Below, one piece after another: positions 23,180-32,531 of a DNA stretch of 36,691 nucleotides. The stretch is from Clostridiales bacterium (lineage in GTDB: Bacteria > Bacillota > Clostridia > Christensenellales > Aristaeellaceae): assembly GCA_004555535.1 (NCBI GenBank), contig SFHU01000014.1, forward strand, positions 1 through 36,691, written 5' to 3'. The notes under the pieces were generated by a model that ran no database searches, was not told the origin of the DNA, and was given only the letters and a program-made list of their open reading frames with translations. The position numbers were made by a program, and so were the translations under genes. Each line of letters opens with the position of its first letter. Position 1 is the first letter of the stretch.

Positions 23180-24994
23180 TCACTTCGTCGGCGTGAGCAG
23201 GTTGCGGATTTCGAAGCCCTTGGAGAGGTTGCCTCCGATGTGCAGCTGGCCGCTGAGGAAGAGCTTGTCCGTGGTCACGAAGCCGCGCGCCATCGCCAGC
23301 AGGTTGTCAAACGAGCAGGAGACGAAGGCCTCCGCGTCGGGGCGCGGCGTCGGACGGATGTGGATGCTGCCGTCCGCGAATTCGACGTGGAAGAAGCCCG
23401 CGCCGCGGCCGACGATCTCGATCTGCACGACGCGATGGAACGAGCTGCGCACCTCGGCGGCATGGCGGACCTTGTTCTCGGCGTCGTTCTTCTCGTAGGC
23501 GTGCCGGAGCTGATCAAAGGCCTCCTGGAAGGTGAGGGCCTCGCCCGCGCCGTCGCCCGCGATCTCGTCGTACATGCGGTTGTACTGCTCGGCGCTCTTG
23601 TTCCAGGAGAAATCCTTGGTCATGCAGCGCCTGCGCAGCTTGTCGAACATCGCCTCGTCGGCGAAGTAGAGCTTGACCGCCTCGGAGATGGCCAGCAGCA
23701 GCGCCTTGGCCTGATAGTCCGCGAAGGCGAAGCCGTCGCCGATGCCGTCAAAGTCCTTGTAGGCGCGCACGGAGTCCTTGAGGCCGCCCGTCTCGTGGAC
23801 GATCGGAACGGTGCCGTAGCGCATCGCCATCATCTGCGAGAGGCCGCAGGGCTCAAAGCGCGAGGGCATGAGATACATGTCCGCGCCGGCGAAGATGGCG
23901 CTGGCCATCGGCTCGTTGTAGTCGCTGGAGAAGCCAAGCTGGCCCGGCCAGTTCTCCTTCGCCCAGTTGAAATAGTCGATATACTGCTGGTCGCCCTGAC
24001 CAAAGACGATGAGCTGGACGCCCATGTCCATCAGCTTGGGCAGAATCTGACGGATCAGCTCGATGCCCTTCTGCTCGACCAGGCGCGCGACAGAGGCCAG
24101 CAGCGGCCATTCCGGCTCCTGCGAGAGGCCGAAGAGGCGCTGGATCTCGCGCTTGCATTTGGCCTTGCCGCTGCGGTCGTCCGCGGTGAAGTGGTAGGGG
24201 ATCAGCGGGTCGTGCGCGGGGTTGTAGTGCTCCACGTCGATGCCGTTGAGGATGCCGTAGAGCTTGCCGTCGACCAGGTCGACGACGCCCTGCAGGCCGT
24301 GGGCGAAGTAGGGGAAGTGCAGCTCGCGGGCGTAGGTCGGCGAGACGGTGGAGACGGCGTCGGCCATCAGCATCGCGCCCTTCATGAGGTTGATGTCGTG
24401 CCGGCCCTCGAACTCGTAGCTCAGGCCGCCGTCGTACCAGCCCTCGGGCAGGCCGAAGGTGTCCGTCAGCTCCTGCTTGCCGAACTGGCCCTGGTAGGCG
24501 ATGTTGTGGATGGTGTAGACGGTCTTGATCGGCTTGAAATCGTCGCGCAGGACGGCGTCATTCTTGAGGTAGATGATCGCCAGCGCGGTCTCCCAGTCGT
24601 TGCAGTGCAGAATCTGGGGCATGAAGTCCAGGTCGGGCATCAGGTTGATCACGGCGCGGCAGAAGAACGCGAAGCGCAGCGAATCATCGCCATAGCCGTA
24701 CAGACGCGGGCGATGGAAGAAATGCTCGTTTTCGATAAACCAGACGGTCACGCCGTTCAGCTCGCCGCGGTAGAGGCCGCACTCGAGCTTGCGCTGGCCC
24801 AGCCACACCGTGTCGGACTTCACAAAGCGCAGCGTGTCCCCGTAGTTTTCGCGGGTGCACTGGTACAGCGGCGTGATGATGGCGATCTCGTCGCCCGTCG
24901 CCTTGAGGGCGGGCGGCAGCGAGAAGGCCACGTCGGCCAGGCCGCCGGATTTGCTGAATGGCGCGCATTCGCTGGTGACAAACAGAATTTTCAT
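23180..24994 (-). CDS. glgA: Glycogen synthase GlgA with C-terminal SCP2-like domain
   Basis: This 604-aa GT5 enzyme transfers glucose from ADP-glucose to the non-reducing end of alpha-1,4-glucan. The ADP-glucose motif KSGGLADV starts at K15. The N-terminal Rossmann domain has LHCNDWETALAI and HNIAYQGQFG. The C-terminal domain has the donor site SRFEPCGLSQMMAMRYGTVPIVHETGGL. Normal GlgA ends near residue 485 (KSAEQYNRMYDEI). Here about 110 residues follow and look like a complete SCP2 sterol-carrier fold: an N-terminal helix, VQIEIVGRGAGFFHVEFADG, then FDNLLAMARGF, LFLSGQLHIGGNLSKGFEIRNLL. This is a whole-domain fusion, not a broken gene. Other glg genes are absent from the window. The ATG at 24994 follows GAGAGGAG. 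Confidence 0.9.
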   Translation of the reverse strand: MKILFVTSECAPFSKSGGLADVAFSLPPALKATGDEIAIITPLYQCTRENYGDTLRFVKSDTVWLGQRKLECGLYRGELNGVTVWFIENEHFFHRPRLYGYGDDSLRFAFFCRAVINLMPDLDFMPQILHCNDWETALAIIYLKNDAVLRDDFKPIKTVYTIHNIAYQGQFGKQELTDTFGLPEGWYDGGLSYEFEGRHDINLMKGAMLMADAVSTVSPTYARELHFPYFAHGLQGVVDLVDGKLYGILNGIDVEHYNPAHDPLIPYHFTADDRSGKAKCKREIQRLFGLSQEPEWPLLASVARLVEQKGIELIRQILPKLMDMGVQLIVFGQGDQQYIDYFNWAKENWPGQLGFSSDYNEPMASAIFAGADMYLMPSRFEPCGLSQMMAMRYGTVPIVHETGGLKDSVRAYKDFDGIGDGFAFADYQAKALLLAISEAVKLYFADEAMFDKLRRRCMTKDFSWNKSAEQYNRMYDEIAGDGAGEALTFQEAFDQLRHAYEKNDAENKVRHAAEVRSSFHRVVQIEIVGRGAGFFHVEFADGSIHIRPTPRPDAEAFVSCSFDNLLAMARGFVTTDKLFLSGQLHIGGNLSKGFEIRNLLTPTK

Positions 24995-25102
24995 CGGGAA
25001 AAACGTCTCCTCTCTGCGACGATAGTCGACCTTTGTGCCGGGATCCGAAATGAAACGCGCAGCAGTCTGCGATTGAAGCGGGTTGGATCCGCAAAGATAG
25101 GA

Positions 25103-26275
25103 TCAGCCGCCCATGAAGCGGAGGATGGCCTGCGCGGCGCCCTCGGCGCTGCTCTGCGCGCGCGCAAGGCGCGAGGCCTCCCGCGCGCGGGCGAGGAAGG
25201 CTCCGTCATGCAGGGCGGTATCGATGGCGTGCGCGAGGCGCTGAGGCGTCAGCTCCGCGCGCGCGATGGACGCGCAGGCGATGCCGGTGTGCAGCATGCG
25301 CGCGGCGGTGAGCTGCTGCTCCTCCATCTGCGGCAGGCAGACGCAGGGCGCGCCGAAATAGAGCGCCTCCATCGCGCTGCCGGTACCGGCGTGCGTGATG
25401 AAGCAGTCCGTATGCGGGAGAATCTGAAGCTGCGGCGCAAACGGCAGGAGCGTCACGTTTTCGGGCACGGGCCCGAGATCTTCGGGGCGCAGCGTATCGC
25501 CCAGCGCGCAGACGACGTGCACGTCGAGCTCCCGCACGATCGGGAAGAGCATGGCGTAAAACTCCGGCCAGTTGTTGAACAGGGAGCCCAGGGAGGTGTA
25601 GATCAGCGGCCTGCCGTCCTGCGGCGGCTGCCAGGAGGCGCCGGATGCGCGCGGGGCGATCTGCGCGCCGGCGAAATAGAAGCTCTCGCCGAAGCTGTCC
25701 CCCTCGGGCTGGAACGCGCGCGTGAGCGTGCAGACGTTGAAGTCGCCCGTCCCCTCGAAGATGGCGTAGAGGTCGAGCGGGGGCACGCCGTATTCGCGCG
25801 TGAAGCGCGCGGCGAGCTGCGCCGCGGCGGCGCGGGCGGGATGGGTGTCCGGCGTCTTGGGCCAGAAACGGCAGATGGAGAACTTTTCGCACGGCGCGTA
25901 GCTGGTGAAGACCATGACCAGCGGCAGGCTCAGCTTTTTTGCCGCCAGCCGGCCTGCGAGTGCGAGCTCGTCCGCGAGGATGACGTCGGGCGCGAAGGTC
26001 TCAATCACGGGGAGGATCGTGCCGATGACGCCGGCCGCCTCGCTCAAAAAGACGAGCGGCAGCGCGGCGGTAAAGTCCCCGCCGCCCTCAACGGGACCAT
26101 CCGCCGCGACGGCGGGCATCGGGGAAAACGTCGCGCCCGTCTGCTCGACGACGGCGCGGTAGCGCTCCGGGGCAAAATAGACGACGCTCGTCCCGCTGGC
26201 CACGAGCGCGCGAACCATCGGCAGCGAGGCGAGCACATGCCCGGTCGCGCCGACGGGAATATAGACAGCCTTCAT
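25103..26275 (-). CDS. GT1/MGT-family glycosyltransferase
   Basis: This 390-aa GT-B enzyme belongs to the macrolide/UDP-glucuronosyl transferase family, which moves sugar from a UDP-sugar to a small lipophilic acceptor. The start (MKAVYIPVGATGHVLASLPMVRAL) is the acceptor domain. LIYTSLGSLFNN and the donor motif FITHAGTGSAMEALYFGAPCVCLPQ, with EEQQLTAARM, mark the donor domain. The acceptor is not evident; related proteins decorate macrolides, flavonoids or lipids. Start 26275 gives a better ribosome-site distance (AGAGGA, 10 nt) than the in-frame ATG at 26281 (4 nt). The gene has its own promoter and lies 108 bp upstream of glgA on the same strand, so the two may be co-transcribed. Confidence 0.85.
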   Translation of the reverse strand: MKAVYIPVGATGHVLASLPMVRALVASGTSVVYFAPERYRAVVEQTGATFSPMPAVAADGPVEGGGDFTAALPLVFLSEAAGVIGTILPVIETFAPDVILADELALAGRLAAKKLSLPLVMVFTSYAPCEKFSICRFWPKTPDTHPARAAAAQLAARFTREYGVPPLDLYAIFEGTGDFNVCTLTRAFQPEGDSFGESFYFAGAQIAPRASGASWQPPQDGRPLIYTSLGSLFNNWPEFYAMLFPIVRELDVHVVCALGDTLRPEDLGPVPENVTLLPFAPQLQILPHTDCFITHAGTGSAMEALYFGAPCVCLPQMEEQQLTAARMLHTGIACASIARAELTPQRLAHAIDTALHDGAFLARAREASRLARAQSSAEGAAQAILRFMGG

Positions 26276-26330
26276 AGCCATGCCATCCTCTCTGCATTGA
26301 ATGGACAAAAGTTTAGAAATAGCTACCCAT

Positions 26331-26359
26331 ATTCTAAAGGACAAAACGGAAAAAGTCAA
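26331..26359 (-). promoter_or_regulatory. Promoter of the glycosyltransferase (and possibly glgA)
   Basis: Minus strand: -35 TTGACT (26354-26359), 17-nt spacer, -10 TAGAAT (26331-26336). Confidence 0.65.
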
Positions 26360-26459
26360 CAAAGACTCTGCGGGAATTGCGGCAAACTGCGCGGCAATCC
26401 TGGAGAAATCGAGCAAAAGTATACAAAAACGATGGCGAAGGACGCGGCTGGAGGCAACA

Positions 26460-26487
26460 GAAAACCCTCCCGAGGCATCGGGAGGGT
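26460..26487 (-). terminator. Intrinsic terminator of the symporter gene
   Basis: Minus strand: ACCCTCCCGA/TCGGGAGGGT stem with a 4-nt loop, followed by TTTTCTG. It begins 42 nt after the symporter stop codon. Confidence 0.85.
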
Positions 26488-26528
26488 GAAGGATTGTTGA
26501 CAAGAGGGCGTCACCAAAGGAAAGGAGG

Positions 26529-27860
26529 TCAGCCGTTGTAGACCTGCTCGTCGAGCTTGCCCTCGCTGCGGGCGACGGTGATGGCCGCAACGGAGTCGCC
26601 GACGCAGTTGAGGCTGGTGACGAGCATCTCGATCGGGCGGTTGATCGCCAGGATCAGCGCGTAGCCCATCATCGCGGCCTCGCCGGTGAAGCCCACGCCG
26701 GAGAGGATCGTGAAGAGGATGATCGCGCCGGCGCCGGGCGCGGCGGGCGTGCCGGCCGAGGCGATCAGCGCCAGGAGCATGATGATCACGAGCTGGCCGA
26801 CGGAGACGGAATAGCCGCCCACACCGGCGAGGAACAGCGTCGCGATGACCTGCATGATGGCCGTGCCGTCCATGTTGATGGTCATGCCCAGCGGCAGGAC
26901 GTAGGAGGCGATCTGGTTGTCGACGCCCAGCTGCTTGACGTTCGTGTCGATGTTCAGCGGCAGGGTCGCGGCGCTGGAGGACGTCGAGAAGCCGAAGACG
27001 ACCACGCGGAAGATCTTCCTGATGAAGACGATCGGGTTGAGATGCGTCAGCAGCGCGAGGATCAGCGGATAGCCGATGAAGAGGAACAAAAGCAGCAGCG
27101 CCACCGTGATGACGACGTAGCTCAGCGCCGGGCGCAGATAGGTGATGCCGTAGGTCGCAAACGTGCGGCACAGCAGCATGAAGATCGCAACCGGGCCGAA
27201 CTTCTCCACGACGAAGTTGAGGAAGACGACGATCACGTCGCTGATCTCCTTGCATCCGTGGCTGATGGCGCTGTCCTTGCCCAGGTGCAGATTGTTCATG
27301 CACAGGCCGCAGGAGACGGCGAGGAAGACGACCGCCAGCACGCTCGTGTTGACCGAGAAGGTCGAGCCGATGTTGCTGGGGATGATGTTGAGGATGACGT
27401 TGAGCGGGTTGGAGCCGGTCGAGCCGCTGGAGGCCGCGATGCCCTCAATCACCGTGTTGAAGGTGCCCGCCTTGTAAAAAAGAAGACCAACAACACCCGC
27501 CAGAATCAAAGCGGAGAAGCTGGTCAAAAGGAAGAGGCCGAACGTCTTGAGGGAAACACGGCCGAGCGTGGCGGCGTCGGTGATGTTGCCGATGGCAATG
27601 ACAATAGAACAGAACACCATCGGAACGATGACGAGCTGCAGGCTGCGGATGAAGAGCTGGCCGCACAGATAGAACAGGCCAATCGCGCTCTCCGCGCCGC
27701 TGGCGGTGATGTCCTGGAAGAGCAGATTGTTGATCGTCTGCCAGGCGGGGGACGCGGAACCGAGGTGCTCGCGGATCGCCATAAAGACGAGTCCGACGGC
27801 GATGCCAAGGACCATGGCCGTCAGCATGTGAATGGCCAGCTTGTTGTTCTTGTCTTTCAT
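26529..27860 (-). CDS. Dicarboxylate/amino acid:cation symporter (DAACS)
   Basis: This 443-aa membrane transporter of the GltP/DctA/SstT family takes up glutamate, aspartate, serine/threonine or C4-dicarboxylates with Na+ or H+. The re-entrant hairpin motif is FSTSSSAATLP, the Na+/substrate motif NMDGTAIM, and the second hairpin has AGTPAAPGAGAI. Eight or so membrane segments are visible, and length is normal. A conserved Arg in the last substrate helix, which fixes acidic substrates in glutamate carriers, cannot be placed with certainty (INRPIEMLVTSLNCVGD follows). GGAGGT precedes the ATG. The gene is monocistronic: promoter upstream, terminator downstream. Confidence 0.9.
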   Translation of the reverse strand: MKDKNNKLAIHMLTAMVLGIAVGLVFMAIREHLGSASPAWQTINNLLFQDITASGAESAIGLFYLCGQLFIRSLQLVIVPMVFCSIVIAIGNITDAATLGRVSLKTFGLFLLTSFSALILAGVVGLLFYKAGTFNTVIEGIAASSGSTGSNPLNVILNIIPSNIGSTFSVNTSVLAVVFLAVSCGLCMNNLHLGKDSAISHGCKEISDVIVVFLNFVVEKFGPVAIFMLLCRTFATYGITYLRPALSYVVITVALLLLFLFIGYPLILALLTHLNPIVFIRKIFRVVVFGFSTSSSAATLPLNIDTNVKQLGVDNQIASYVLPLGMTINMDGTAIMQVIATLFLAGVGGYSVSVGQLVIIMLLALIASAGTPAAPGAGAIILFTILSGVGFTGEAAMMGYALILAINRPIEMLVTSLNCVGDSVAAITVARSEGKLDEQVYNG

Positions 27861-27912
27861 AGTCCGACCTCCATTTGTAAAAGTAGCATCGTAAAATGCT
27901 CAAATCTTCGAT

Positions 27913-27941
27913 AGGATATCAGAAAAAGGCGAATATTGCAA
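27913..27941 (-). promoter_or_regulatory. Promoter of the symporter gene
   Basis: Minus strand: -35 TTGCAA (27936-27941), 17-nt spacer, -10 TATCCT (27913-27918), about 50 nt before the start codon at 27860. Confidence 0.55.
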
Positions 27942-28030
27942 GCGAAAAAATAAAATAATACGTGTTTTTGTAAAGGAGACGTTCAGAAGGCGGGAACCGC
28001 GGGAAAGGCGGAGAGCGCGCCGGAGCGGCC

Positions 28031-28059
28031 TTGACACGGCGGGAGGATTCCGCTACAAT
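28031..28059 (+). promoter_or_regulatory. Promoter of the HMA protein gene
   Basis: Consensus -35 TTGACA (28031-28036), 17-nt spacer, -10 TACAAT (28054-28059). The 319-base gap 27861-28179 that contains it also holds the opposing symporter promoter, a TTAG-N6-CTAA palindrome at 28104-28117, and a 9-bp hairpin at 28121-28151 (CAGGGGCGG/CCGCCCCTG) in the leader. Confidence 0.7.
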
Positions 28060-28103
28060 GAGAGCTGCCGCGCAGGGATGCGCGGCCTGTTCGACCAACT
28101 ATG

Positions 28104-28117
28104 TTAGACAATACTAA
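28104..28117. promoter_or_regulatory. Candidate metal-regulator operator
   Basis: Palindrome TTAG-ACAATA-CTAA, about 45 nt after the -10 box and before the HMA gene. Its TTAG...CTAA arms resemble DtxR/IdeR/Fur-type sites found before iron and manganese genes. Assigning a regulator is inference. Confidence 0.35.
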
Positions 28118-28179
28118 TTTCAGGGGCGGGGCAAAACACTCTCCGCCCCTGCGACGGACGATCAAAGGAGGCAATTCAG

Positions 28180-28428
28180 ATGCTCAGAATCACGGTTGAC
28201 ATCGACGGCATGGCCTGCGCGATGTGCGAGTTCCATGTGAACGAGGCGATCCGCAAGGCGCTGCCGGTGAAGAAGGTGACGTCCTCCCACGGGAAGGGCT
28301 GCGCGCAGGTTTTCGCGGAGCGGGAGATTTCCCGCGGGGAGCTCGAGCGCGCGCTCGCGGGGACGGGATACCGCGTCACGGGCTGGCGCGCGGAGCCGGC
28401 GAAAAAGGGGCTGCTTGGCTGGAGGTGA
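28180..28428 (+). CDS. Small heavy-metal-associated (HMA) domain protein
   Basis: This 82-aa protein is a single HMA ferredoxin-like domain. It has the metal site GMACAMCEFHV with C13 and C16, and the fold marks VNEAIRKALPVKKV and ELERALAGTGYRV, then a short Lys/Trp tail. HMA proteins bind Cu(I), Zn or similar soft metals and pass them to P-type ATPases; related small proteins in Clostridia also sit near ferrous-iron uptake genes. Here no transporter is adjacent, so its partner is elsewhere. AAAGGAGG lies before the ATG. The gene has its own promoter, a possible metal operator and a strong terminator. Confidence 0.85.
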   Translation: MLRITVDIDGMACAMCEFHVNEAIRKALPVKKVTSSHGKGCAQVFAEREISRGELERALAGTGYRVTGWRAEPAKKGLLGWR

Positions 28429-28508
28429 CGCAGGTCGCCGCACAGGCGCAGCCCGGTTTGAGACGGGCCTGATCTGCACGGAAACGACCAGCTCAAATGA
28501 CAGAATGC

Positions 28509-28549
28509 GGGGCTTTCTTTCCTTATAGAGGGAGAGGAGGCCCCTTTTT
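28509..28549 (+). terminator. Intrinsic terminator after the HMA gene
   Basis: A 14-bp stem (GGGGC outer arm pairing with GCCCC, inner part with G-T pairs), loop around TTATAGAG, followed by TTTTT. It insulates the HMA gene from the fatty-acid operon promoter 27 nt downstream. Confidence 0.8.
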
Positions 28550-28575
28550 GCATTCGGAAAAATCAAAAAAAGCCC

Positions 28576-28604
28576 TTGACAAACGCGGCGGCTGCCCCTA
28601 TAAT
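28576..28604 (+). promoter_or_regulatory. Promoter of the acpP-acc-fab operon
   Basis: Consensus -35 TTGACA (28576-28581), 17-nt spacer, consensus -10 TATAAT (28599-28604). A near-ideal sigma-A promoter, so strong control by a repressor is expected. Confidence 0.85.
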
Positions 28605-28611
28605 TTGTCTC

Positions 28612-28648
28612 AATTATTTTAGCTAAAATAATTTGCCTAAAATAATTG
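28612..28648. promoter_or_regulatory. Three-half-site AT-rich operator of the fatty-acid operon
   Basis: A perfect 22-bp palindrome at 28612-28633 (half-site AATTATTTTAG) is followed by a third, direct copy of CTAAAATAATT at 28637-28647, shifted by 14 bp. It starts right at the expected transcription start of the promoter 28576-28604, so a bound protein would block initiation. No other copy was noticed in the window. The MarR-family protein at the 3' end of the cluster is the obvious candidate; the site is unlike the known FapR operator. Confidence 0.7.
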
Positions 28649-28677
28649 ATAAAAAAGAGAGCAAGGAGACAAACGAT

Positions 28678-28908
28678 ATGAATCTTGATCAGGTGCGCGA
28701 CGTGATCGCGGAGACGCTGGGCTGCAATGCGGAGGATGTGACGGCGGAGGCGAAGCTCAGGGAGGATCTGGGCGCGGATTCGCTCGCGGCGGTCGAGCTG
28801 ATGATGGCGCTGGAGGAGGCGACGGGCGTGAGCATCGAGGATGAGGCGATGCCGGGCATGCAGACCGTCGGCGACATTGTGACCTACCTGGAGGCACATC
28901 AGGGCTGA
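28678..28908 (+). CDS. acpP: Acyl carrier protein
   Basis: This 76-aa acidic four-helix protein carries growing acyl chains on a phosphopantetheine attached to Ser in the GADSLAAVELMMALE motif. Length and the MNLDQVRDVIAETLG start are typical of bacterial ACP. The ATG at 28678 has AAGGAG 9 nt upstream; an in-frame ATG at 28633 would place 15 extra residues over the operator. It is the first gene of the fatty-acid cluster, and accB starts 2 nt after its stop codon. Confidence 0.95.
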   Translation: MNLDQVRDVIAETLGCNAEDVTAEAKLREDLGADSLAAVELMMALEEATGVSIEDEAMPGMQTVGDIVTYLEAHQG

Positions 28909-28910
28909 GC

Positions 28911-29326
28911 ATGACGAATCAGGAGATTTTTGAGCTGCTCGACCGCTTTGAGCGCAGCGGCCTTGCGGGCCTCAAGCTGCGCCGCGGCGACTTTTCCCTG
29001 GAGCTGAGCCGCGCGTCCGCGTCGTCCCCCGCCCCGGCTGGCGAGGCGCAGAGCGCGCCGGCGCAAAGCCCCGCGCAGAGCGCCGAAGCGACGGACGAGG
29101 CGATCATAGCGCCGCTGGCGGGCGTGTTCTACGCGGCCGCGGCGCCGGGCGAGGTGCCCTATGCCGAGGTGGGCACGCGCGTGCGCAAGGGACAGACCGT
29201 CTGCCTGATGGAGGCCATGAAGATGATCAGCGAGATTCCCGCGCCCTGCGACTGCGTGATCACCGGGGTCTGCAAGGAGAACGGGACGCTGGCCGCCTAC
29301 GGCGAGCCGCTGTTCCGTTACAGGCC

Positions 29327-29333
<7 letters not shown>
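28911..29333 (+). CDS. accB: Biotin carboxyl carrier protein of acetyl-CoA carboxylase
   Basis: This 140-aa subunit carries the biotin of acetyl-CoA carboxylase. An N-terminal segment (EIFELLDRFERSGLAGLKLRRGDFSLEL) is followed by an Ala/Pro/Ser/Gln-rich linker (about 40-65) and the biotinyl domain with the biotinylated Lys in EAMKM. The segment GVFYAAAAPGEVPYAEVGTRV is the usual lead-in to that domain. The stop codon overlaps the start of accC (ATGCTGA), so the two are translationally coupled. Confidence 0.94.
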
Positions 29334-30715
<1,382 letters not shown>

Positions 30716-30735
30716 CACCCCCCGGAAGAGGGACA

Positions 30736-31602
30736 ATGGAAACGATGAACAACGTCTTTGAAAAGCGGCGCATCCGCCTGCAGGCGATGAAGACGCTCTA
30801 CGGCAGCTATTTGCCCAGCGACCAGATGCTGACCTGCCCGAAATGCGCCGTGGAAAGCCCCAAAAAGGAGGTCGCGGCGAACCTCTGCGTCTGCCCGGCC
30901 TGCGGCCATCACTTCCCGATGGACGCCGTCTCCCGGCTCAGGGCGACGTTTGACGGCGGCAAATATCGCGAGCTGAACCGCGGTCTGGGCGCGGCGGATC
31001 CGCTGCGCTTCCCCGGCTACGCGCAGAAGCTGCGCGAGGCGAAGCACAGAACCGGCCTGCGCGAGGCCGCCGTCACGGCGCAGGGCAAAATCGGGGGACG
31101 TCCCTGCGTGGCCTGTGTGCTGGACAGGCGCTTTTTGATGGGCAGCATGAGCGCGGCGGTCGGCGAGAAGATCACGCTGGCCATCGAGCACGCGCTTGAA
31201 AAGCGCCTGCCGCTGATCCTCTTTGCGGCCAGCGGCGGCGCGAGAATGCAGGAGGGCATCTGCTCGCTGATGCAGATGGCGAAGACGAGCGCGGCGCTGG
31301 CCCGCTTTGACGAGGCGGGGCTCCTCTGCGTCTGCGTGCTGACCGACCCGACGACCGGCGGCGTCACGGCGAGCTTCGCCTCGCTGGGCGACGTCATCTT
31401 GGCGGAGCCGGGCGCGCTGATCGGCTTTGCCGGCCCGCGTGTCATCGAGCAGACCATCGGCCAGAAGCTGCCCGAGGACTTCCAGCGCGCGGAATTCATG
31501 ATGGCCCATGGCTTCGTTGACGCGGTCGTGCCGCGCGGCGAGCTGCGGGAGGCGCTTTCGCGCCTGCTGATGCTGCACGGGGGAGGGAACGCGGATGGAT
31601 GA
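30736..31602 (+). CDS. accD: Acetyl-CoA carboxylase carboxyltransferase beta subunit
   Basis: This 288-aa subunit transfers CO2 from carboxybiotin to acetyl-CoA together with AccA. The N-terminal zinc ribbon shows two Cys pairs, CPKC and CPAC, about 17 residues apart (residues about 34-56). The crotonase-like core has AASGGARMQEG, LTDPTTGGVTASFASLGD and PRVIEQTIGQKLPEDFQRAEF. The start is taken at 30736 (METMNN) with GAAGAGGG upstream; ATG 30745 is possible. It overlaps accA by 8 nt. Confidence 0.95.
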   Translation: METMNNVFEKRRIRLQAMKTLYGSYLPSDQMLTCPKCAVESPKKEVAANLCVCPACGHHFPMDAVSRLRATFDGGKYRELNRGLGAADPLRFPGYAQKLREAKHRTGLREAAVTAQGKIGGRPCVACVLDRRFLMGSMSAAVGEKITLAIEHALEKRLPLILFAASGGARMQEGICSLMQMAKTSAALARFDEAGLLCVCVLTDPTTGGVTASFASLGDVILAEPGALIGFAGPRVIEQTIGQKLPEDFQRAEFMMAHGFVDAVVPRGELREALSRLLMLHGGGNADG

Positions 31603-32401
31603 AAACCGGAGCGCGGCGCAGCGGCTCGCGCTGGCGCGGCATCCGCAGCGCCCGGGCGCGCGGGAGATCATCGGCGCGCTGTTTCCCGAGTTCTTCGAGC
31701 TGCGCGGCGACCGCTGCTGCGGCGAGGACGAGGCGATTCTCGGCGGCGTCGCGCTGTTTCACGGGCGGCCGGTGACGGTCATCGGCACGCGCAAAGGCAG
31801 GACGCTCACGGAAAACCTGCGCATGAACTTCGGCATGCCCAGCCCGGAGGGCTACCGCAAGGCGCTGCGGCTGATGAAGCAGGCGGAGAAATTCGGCAGG
31901 CCCATCATCACGCTGATCGACACGGCGGGCGCGTATCCCGGCATGAGCGCCGAGGAGCACGGGCAGGGCGAGGCCATCGCGCGCAGCCTCTTTGAGATGA
32001 GCCGTCTGAGGGTGCCGGTGATCGCCGTGATCACGGGCGAGGGCAACAGCGGCGGCGCGCTCGCGCTGGCCGTGGCCAACCGCGTGCTGATGCTGGAAAA
32101 CGCCGTCTACGCGATTCTCTCGCCGGAGGGCTTTGCCAGCATCCTCTGGAAGGACGCCTCCCGGCACGAGGAGGCTTGCGCGCTGATGAAGATGACCGCG
32201 CCGGAGCTGCTTGAGCTGGGCGTGATCGACGGCATCATCCCGGAGCCGGCGGGCGGCGCGCACGAGGACGCCCGGGTGGCGCTTGCCGCGCTGGACGCGG
32301 CGCTTGTCAAGCAGCTTGAGGCGCTTGCGGGCAGGCCGGGCGCGGAGCTGGCGGCTCAGCGCGCCGCGCGCTTTCGCACCATGACGTTTGCGCCGCGCTG
32401 A
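31595..32401 (+). CDS. accA: Acetyl-CoA carboxylase carboxyltransferase alpha subunit
   Basis: This 268-aa partner of AccD completes malonyl-CoA synthesis. Marks are ARHPQRPGAREIIGALFPEFFELRGDR, IGTRKGRTLTENLRMNFGMPSPEGYRKALRL, LIDTAGAYPGMSAEEHGQGEAIA, GEGNSGGALALAV and AILSPEGFASILWKDASR. It is about 50 residues shorter than E. coli AccA because it lacks the N-terminal helix, as usual in Firmicutes. It begins inside the accD end (ATGGATGA). After it comes a 130-bp gap before fabK without a clear terminator. Confidence 0.95.
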   Translation: MDENRSAAQRLALARHPQRPGAREIIGALFPEFFELRGDRCCGEDEAILGGVALFHGRPVTVIGTRKGRTLTENLRMNFGMPSPEGYRKALRLMKQAEKFGRPIITLIDTAGAYPGMSAEEHGQGEAIARSLFEMSRLRVPVIAVITGEGNSGGALALAVANRVLMLENAVYAILSPEGFASILWKDASRHEEACALMKMTAPELLELGVIDGIIPEPAGGAHEDARVALAALDAALVKQLEALAGRPGAELAAQRAARFRTMTFAPR

Positions 32402-32531
32402 CTGTGGGCAAAAGGGTTTTTCCCCTGAAGGGGGAAAGCATTAAATCATTCATTCATTTCATGAAGAAGAATCGTGGAATGAACAATCAATGCCTGTGTC
32501 CACGATCTGAGCGGCGCGGCAGGAGGAAACG
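32402..32531 (+). other. Gap inside the fatty-acid cluster, two hairpins
   Basis: The only sizeable gap in the cluster. It holds TTTCCCC/GGGGAAA around TGAAG (32419-32437, no T-tract) and ATCGTGGA/TCCACGAT around a 20-nt loop (32471-32478 with 32499-32506). No convincing promoter or copy of the acpP operator was seen. The stems may be processing or attenuation sites separating acc from fab genes. Confidence 0.45.

Noticed and set aside
26529..27860. Assigning glutamate as the substrate of the symporter
   Set aside because: Family motifs are shared by glutamate, serine and dicarboxylate carriers; the deciding residues could not be placed with confidence by eye.
27861..28179. Riboswitch in the HMA gene leader
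   Set aside because: Only one short hairpin and a palindrome are present; no known riboswitch core was recognised.
32402..32531. A separate promoter for fabK
   Set aside because: AT-rich patches are present but no -35/-10 pair with acceptable spacing was found.
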